Below, one piece after another: positions 58,641-64,000 of a stretch of 64,000 nt of DNA; the stretch's first letter is position 1, and every line of letters begins with the position of its first letter. The translations under genes and the position numbers were made by a program. Origin of the DNA: Eucommia ulmoides (lineage: Eukaryota; Streptophyta; Magnoliopsida; Garryales; Eucommiaceae). The stretch is taken from NCBI GenBank assembly GCA_016647705.1, contig CM028333.1:27998743-28062742 (forward strand), written 5' to 3'. The notes under the pieces were generated by a model. It worked only from the letters and a program-made list of their open reading frames with translations, was not told the DNA's origin and did no database searches.

Positions 58641-59500
58641 AAAAAAACATGATGAAAAAATCTCATAAAAGTATCTTGTGCTATCCATAATTATTGAAGG
58701 AAAGAGTAGATTAATTGAAGATTACTTTAAAGTGGAAGATAAAGCTTTCCACTTAACGACAATTGAGAATTGGCATTTTCTCTCATCACCTCACTATCAC
58801 AAAATCAACGGCCAAGATTATTTCTCCCCCACTAATATTCTAATCCCACTAATCTTCTAACCCTAACCTTCACTCATCTGCCCCCTTCCATAGTTGTTCA
58901 TTCTCCCACTTGCTCTAGTCTACTTTCTCTCTGAATTCATTTTTGTATTCATCTCTCATTAGACTCTCACACCCACTACTCTACTCCATGGATTTAATTC
59001 CTCCCGTGGTCTCTCTCTCTCTCCCTCTCTCTTTCTCTCTTCCCTTCTTCGCTTCTCCCTCTCTTTTCCCTCTCGGTCTCTCATTTCTATCCATCACCAG
59101 CGCCATCGACACCGTAACCAACACCGCCGCAGCCACCGAATATGTTGTTTGCTCTTCGCTCCGCCTCTCGCCATCTCTCTCTCAACGACCACCAATCGTC
59201 GTCGTCGATCGTGCACTCGATGACCACCATCTTGCTCACGCCGACCTCAAAAGCTTCAGATATGCTCTCTGCCCTACGATTTTTTTATTTTCAAATTTGG
59301 GTTTTAGATCTGAACATTTAGGATTTTAGATATCGAACGTAGATCTATAACTCTGCGGTAGTCTCCAACTTTCCATCAGAACCCCAACAACTCCATCGTC
59401 CCCATTCCTCTGTTCATCCCTTACTGTGGTAGTAAGATATTCTCCTCTCTCTCGCTCTTGCTCATCTGAAAATTAGATAACCAATTTAAGTTTCGATCCA
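58641..59500 (+). other. CT-rich stretch resembling a gene 5' region
   Basis: Contains a long pyrimidine tract (59010-59090) and relatively GC-rich DNA to 59260, spanned by a 128-codon frame (58943-59329) rich in Ser, Leu and Pro that shows no domain. Composition and the CT tract recall plant promoter-5' UTR-first exon DNA, possibly captured by a mobile element that ends near 60460. No splice structure or homologous protein could be supported. Confidence 0.3.
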
Positions 59501-60420
59501 TGAATTGTGGTTTATTTTTGCTGATTATTTTCCTCCAACTTGGTTGAATCTGACTTGGCTTTTGGATTTTTTATTTCATTCAATTTTTTTTAGAAATTAA
59601 TTCACTAAATATTAGTTTTTCCGGTTGTTTAACATAAATCCAAGTATTGGGATGAAGATAACTTCAAGTTCTTGAGATGAAGTGAGATATATTCACAATG
59701 TTACTTATTTGGTTAAGGTGATTGTTGAAATTTGGTGGAATGATGTGATTGCTTTTCTTAAACTCTCATGTATTTATTCTTGATTGGTACAATGGCATTA
59801 GAAAGTGAAGTTCATTTTGAGTTCATTGTTTATCATTTTCCTACCAAAAGAACTTTAAGAAATCACTTCAAAAAAATATACACATGATGTTTGTATTTAG
59901 TTTAAGATTCAATTTTGATTAATTGGTATTTTTATTAATTTTTTTTTTTAATTTCATTTTTTTTTTGTACGTTCTCCATTTTTTTATAACATTTGGATTC
60001 ACAAAAAAGTATTGTACCAACGTGGAATAAAGTGACTAAAATTTTAAGTTCGTATACTAAAAAAAAAAAAATTATGTCTATACAGTCCACTAGCTCATAG
60101 TAATTTTAAAAAACTTGAAAAACAAATAATATGTTGCTGATTTTGTGATTTTTTGGTTTCGAGGTCAGAAACTAATTTTGTCATTCTATAATTTTGTGAT
60201 TTTTATTTTATTTATTTATATTTTATGACTTTTAACTTCTGTTATATTTTTTCAAGACGGATCTTGCTACAAAAAACTTGAATATTCTATCAATTTTATT
60301 AAGAGTATCAAATGCAAATATCATGAGGAAGAAAATACAATTCCTATTGGTTTAACATCCAAATAGTAAACAACTATTTCGTAATATTATAAATAAATAA
60401 ACCTAATATAAATTTTCTTT
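59501..60420. other. AT-rich DNA before the Helitron-like end
   Basis: Homopolymer-rich, with stops everywhere. Nothing recognisable. Confidence 0.4.
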
Positions 60421-60460
60421 ATTTTTATCTACAGCTGCGCATTGCGCGGGCTAAAATTAG
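60421..60460 (+). mobile_element. Helitron-like 3' terminus
   Basis: 'agctgcgcattgcgcgggct' folds as a stem (AGC-T-GCGC / GCGC-G-G-GCT with one bulge, loop ATT), followed by 'aaaattag' and then T. Plant Helitrons end in a GC-rich hairpin, about ten bases, then CTRR, inserted before a T. Here the last four bases are TTAG, one change from CTAG. The 5' end (TC after A) was not identified, so the extent is unknown. Confidence 0.55.
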
Positions 60461-60461
60461 T

Positions 60462-61485
60462 AAGGAAGAGTTTATTGGTCATTTAATATAAAAGACAAAA
60501 TATTTTTTCTTTTGAAAAAAATTAATATTAAATATTAATTTTTAAAAAAGATATTGTTAATTAATTTTTTCAATGGTAAATGCTAAAACACCGCTATCAA
60601 AATTTAATTTAATTTAATTTAAAGTTTTTAATAGTTTATAGATTTTATGTAGAATTTTCTTTATGAGCCATTATTCTCTGTATCAATTATACATTCAAAG
60701 GCATAGTTTAGTTGAGAAAGGGAAATATCATTTTTTTTTTTTTTTGGTTAACCAATGTACAATTTTCATGTGAATGTTTTAGGAATTTAATTTTAAATTT
60801 ATTAAATTCATATATGAGAATATATCTTTAAAATCGTCATGCATAATTACTGGAGGTACATATATAATGACCCGGAGACACAAAGTTATACATTGAAAAC
60901 CGATCTTCCAGAACGTCAATATTAAGGTGGCCACCATTACTGACTTTTGACTGTCAAATATTATTACTTTAGATCACGTTCTGACACTAATAACTTTTTC
61001 TGCATCCACACATTTAGTGTAGATTCCACCATTAAAAGAAAATCCCATCTTTATTTTTTACATATAAAATAAAATGGAGATGTTCAATGGTCAAACCTCT
61101 AAAATGTCTAACGATAAAACTAAGAGTTTATACGATTGTAAATGGACTTGTTTAATTGAAATACTTTAATTATGAAATTTACCATTTAAATTTTAAGTGT
61201 AAAAAATTCAAGTATCAAATTTTAATTATTGAAATTATAAGCATTGAATTGAATGCTTAAATATTTAATTTTTTAATATTTTTAATTTCAAAAAATTATT
61301 TTTAATAAATTTTTATTCCTAAAATAAGTTTTACAACTTTATTTTTTTTTTAAATATTATATCTACAACTTTATCTCTCTATTTTTTTTAATTTAATATT
61401 TTCTTCAGCTATTATTTTTTGTATATATATTGTGAGATTTTATAGTATTGCTATAAAATATTGATTGTGATAATTAGATATGTTG
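60462..61485. other. AT-rich intergenic DNA
   Basis: No genes. A MITE-like stretch at about 61185-61275 shares words with 1476-1545. Otherwise nothing seen. Confidence 0.4.
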
Positions 61486-61490
61486 ATCCT

Positions 61491-63822
61491 AAGATTTTGA
61501 TGAACAATTAAATGTTGATATTTTTTGTGAAACTAACAAGTTTATTGAGTATTTCACTGTAAAAGTTTCATTGATGATATTATCATGAAGAAATTGTTGA
61601 AGATGCTAAAGATACTAAGAAAATGTCAAAGAGTTGGACATTTAGAGACTGAAGATTTTGAAGAATCTAGATGAAAACAATTTATGTTATTTTTTACTCT
61701 TAATGTATTCCGATTAGGATTACACATGACACAAAAATGAATTTATATTTATGTGTGTTTTTATTAGGATCCTAATTAGTTAACATATTTGCTCCAATGT
61801 AAAATTGAAAAAGAAATATTGACCTAAGAAAGATTAGCGTTTAAAATTAATTAAAAGTGTCAATTAAGTTAACTGTGAAATAAAATCGGTAAAGGGGCAA
61901 AAACGTCAAAAGTTGGAGTTAAATTAATTGAGGAGGAAGTGTTCCAGCAAGGATCGGTCGATTGACCAGAAGTGACTGGGAATTGGAAAATTCTCTAGAT
62001 CGATTGATCAACCGACCAAGAGAGATCGGTCAACCTATGGCCAATACTTGAACTCTTTGAATCGATCGATCGACTGACCATGGCTGAAAAATGGCCTGGG
62101 GAGCATTTTGAATCGATCGGTCAACCGACTGATGGAGTATCGGTCGATTGACTGGTGAATAATTTTGGCTTGGGTTACAACCTAAATCGATCGGTTGACT
62201 AATGAGTTTTGATCGGACAACCGATGGTGGTGTTTTAGAATTGGAGGATTTTGTGGATTTGATAAAAAAATAGCCATTACTAGCTGTTTTTTTGTTGAAA
62301 TCTGAGAGATATTTTAGGGATTTAATAATATTATAGATATATGGTTGTTATTTTGATATCCCTAAAATATGGTACATATATTTTAAGTATTTCTCAAATT
62401 TCATTCTTTATATCCTATCGATTTGAGAATATGAAATTATTTGAGGGACTACATTAAATGATTTAAAATCTATAATTAAGTGAATTAAACCAGGATTAAG
62501 TTATATCAATATATAGGGTCTATATGAGCAATTAAATATCATGACATGAAAACTAGCCGTTGGAGGGTCTGTTTCAAATCATTATTTATATACCTGTGTT
62601 TTTCACTTATGGGTGATTCCAATCAATCATTCTTTTAAAAGTTATTCAGTTTCTGAGCTTTTTGAGAGTCATTATTCTGAAAATATACTGAGAGTTTACT
62701 GTGAGATTATTCTTGAGGAAAATTGTTGAAAGTTTTGTGATCACCGATCTAAAGTTTCATTGCGATTCAGTTTTCATTCATTCAGTAGTATCTAGGTGAG
62801 ATCGTTTCAAGTTTTTGCTTTTAATTGTTATTTGATATTATTATTTATTGCTTAGAGTTATGATCTTTGTAAAATCATTTTCCGAACGTCAAATTACTTG
62901 AAAATATTTTAAAACGATTTTTTGTAAAAATCTGATTACGTGTTAAATTGTGTGTTACTCACTTATCTTATAATCAAATTTTGAAATTCTCATTTTATTA
63001 CTATCACTATTATTTATCAGGATATTAATCAAGTTTAAATTAATCTGAGGTGGTAGAAGTTCTGAGTGGAAAAAAACTTATCAATTTATTGTAATTGGTG
63101 AATTGTATGCGGATTAGATATTATTTGGAATATCTAATCAGGGGTAACTGAGTTTCAATCTCGTCCAATAAAGAGATTGAGGTTTGATATTTTCCTAAGG
63201 TATAAAAAGATTAGGTTGCTCTTTTCTCGTGAAAAGAGATAATCGTAATTCTTCCTGATTAGAATTGAAATTGAGTAAATTTGTAACGGCTTCATCCTTA
63301 CCAGTGAAAAATGATACTTGGAGTGATTTTGATGAGGTTTAATTCTTAAGCCTAAGGTATAAAAAAAATTAGGTTGTGATTCTCTTGTAATAGAAATAGG
63401 TTAATCTTTAGCCTGTGAAAAAAATAGGGGTTCTTCCTTAACCTTAAAAAATGGAATTGTAAAGATGATTCTGAGCTTGTGAAAATAATCATTTTGTAAG
63501 AGTTTGGTTCCTACCTGATTAAAGGAGTCATAGTGGTTTAGTGGGTGCGAATCTCCGTGGAGGTCGGAGGACTAGATTAACCAAGAGTAGCTTGGTGAAC
63601 CAGCATATATCGTGGTGTTCTGCTTTGTTACTTTATTTATTTTCAATTGTTTAGGTGTGCACCTAGTTTAAATAACACATATCCACTACTATAAAAGATA
63701 ATTATTAATTTATGATAAAATTAATTATTTGATTTTTCAAATGTTATAAGTTGATAATTTGTTTTAATTTTTTTATATCTACCCAATTCACCCCCCCTCT
63801 TGGGTAGATCACTGGACCAACA
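61491..63822 (+). mobile_element. Solo copia LTR C3
   Basis: TGTTGATCCTAAG..CACTGGACCAACA with perfect AGATA at 61486-61490 and 63823-63827. It is homologous in opposite orientation to the C1 LTR and C2. A TATA-like TTTATATA lies at 62585-62592. A cluster of ATCGGTCGATTGACC-type palindromes lies at 61950-62225. It is the cleanest solo LTR of this family in the window. Confidence 0.93.
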
Positions 63823-63875
63823 AGATATTTTATGATATTAAGTGATAAGTGTTAAAAAAAAAAAAAAGTAAATCA

Positions 63876-63912
63876 CACATCACTTAAAATTTTGAACATT
63901 TTATAAGTGATG
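63876..63912. repeat. Perfect 10-base inverted repeat, MITE-like
   Basis: ACATCACTTA (63876-63885) and TAAGTGATGT (63903-63912) around a 17-base AT-rich spacer, in DNA with further 'aagtgat' words on both sides. It may be the inner part of a small inverted-repeat element that continues out of the window. Confidence 0.35.
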
Positions 63913-64000
63913 TTTATTTTTAATTGATTGCTTATTTTTATTTTTTATTTTTATTTTTATCAATTGCACTTAATTCTTAATGAATTTAGTTTTAAGCACT

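Noticed and set aside
58943-59329. A 128-codon host gene
   Set aside because: Low-complexity Ser/Leu/Pro composition driven by a CT tract, no domain, and no support for exon boundaries. It is mentioned only as possible captured gene DNA.

Overview
This is repeat-rich, AT-rich nuclear DNA of a flowering plant. No host gene, rRNA or tRNA could be supported. The evidence for a plant is the set of mobile families seen: Ty3 elements of the Athila and Tat/Ogre types, Ty1/copia elements primed by initiator tRNA-Met, a LINE scrap and a Helitron-like end. All protein-coding remnants are broken by stops and frameshifts. The species cannot be named from the window.

Most of the window is one nest of retrotransposons. 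A minus-strand copia element (gag at about 1546-2599; primer site and LTR at about 58385-58640) was split by a Tat/Ogre-type element here called Y (2810-57919). Y has the same 5-base target duplication, ACAAG, on both sides. Its two LTRs (2810-7727 and 52582-57919) are each about 3.4-3.5 kb once later insertions are removed, and Y itself is about 18-19 kb without its passengers.

Y was later hit by: solo LTR S1 (5347-6744, TSD CTTAA); an internally deleted Athila-type element A2 (13696-18858); a second Tat-type element X (about 22857-49325); solo LTR S3 (49451-50929, TSD TCGCC); and an LTR-like insertion L1 (53763-55669). X in turn carries the gag-pol-bearing Athila element A1 (23423-34548), a truncated copia element C1 (36130-41880) and a solo copia LTR C2 (46147-48655). 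A1 carries a further solo LTR S2 (26394-27797, TSD AGTGC) inside its gag. The nest is therefore five levels deep: copia, Y, X, A1, S2. The two LTRs of Y, and those of X, supply empty-site comparisons for several of these insertions.

Outside Y, the left edge holds a copia LTR remnant with a Ty3 scrap in it, and a LINE scrap. The right edge holds a CT-rich stretch, a Helitron-like 3' end near 60460, AT-rich DNA, and a clean solo copia LTR C3 (61491-63822, TSD AGATA).

The most unusual signal is a roughly 70-base motif found about 15 times in the non-coding parts of Y, and once, degraded, in X. It has several short helices that appear to covary between copies. Two LTR families also carry clusters of short palindromes whose centres differ from copy to copy. 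No expressed or intact gene set was found, and nothing here appears able to move on its own.
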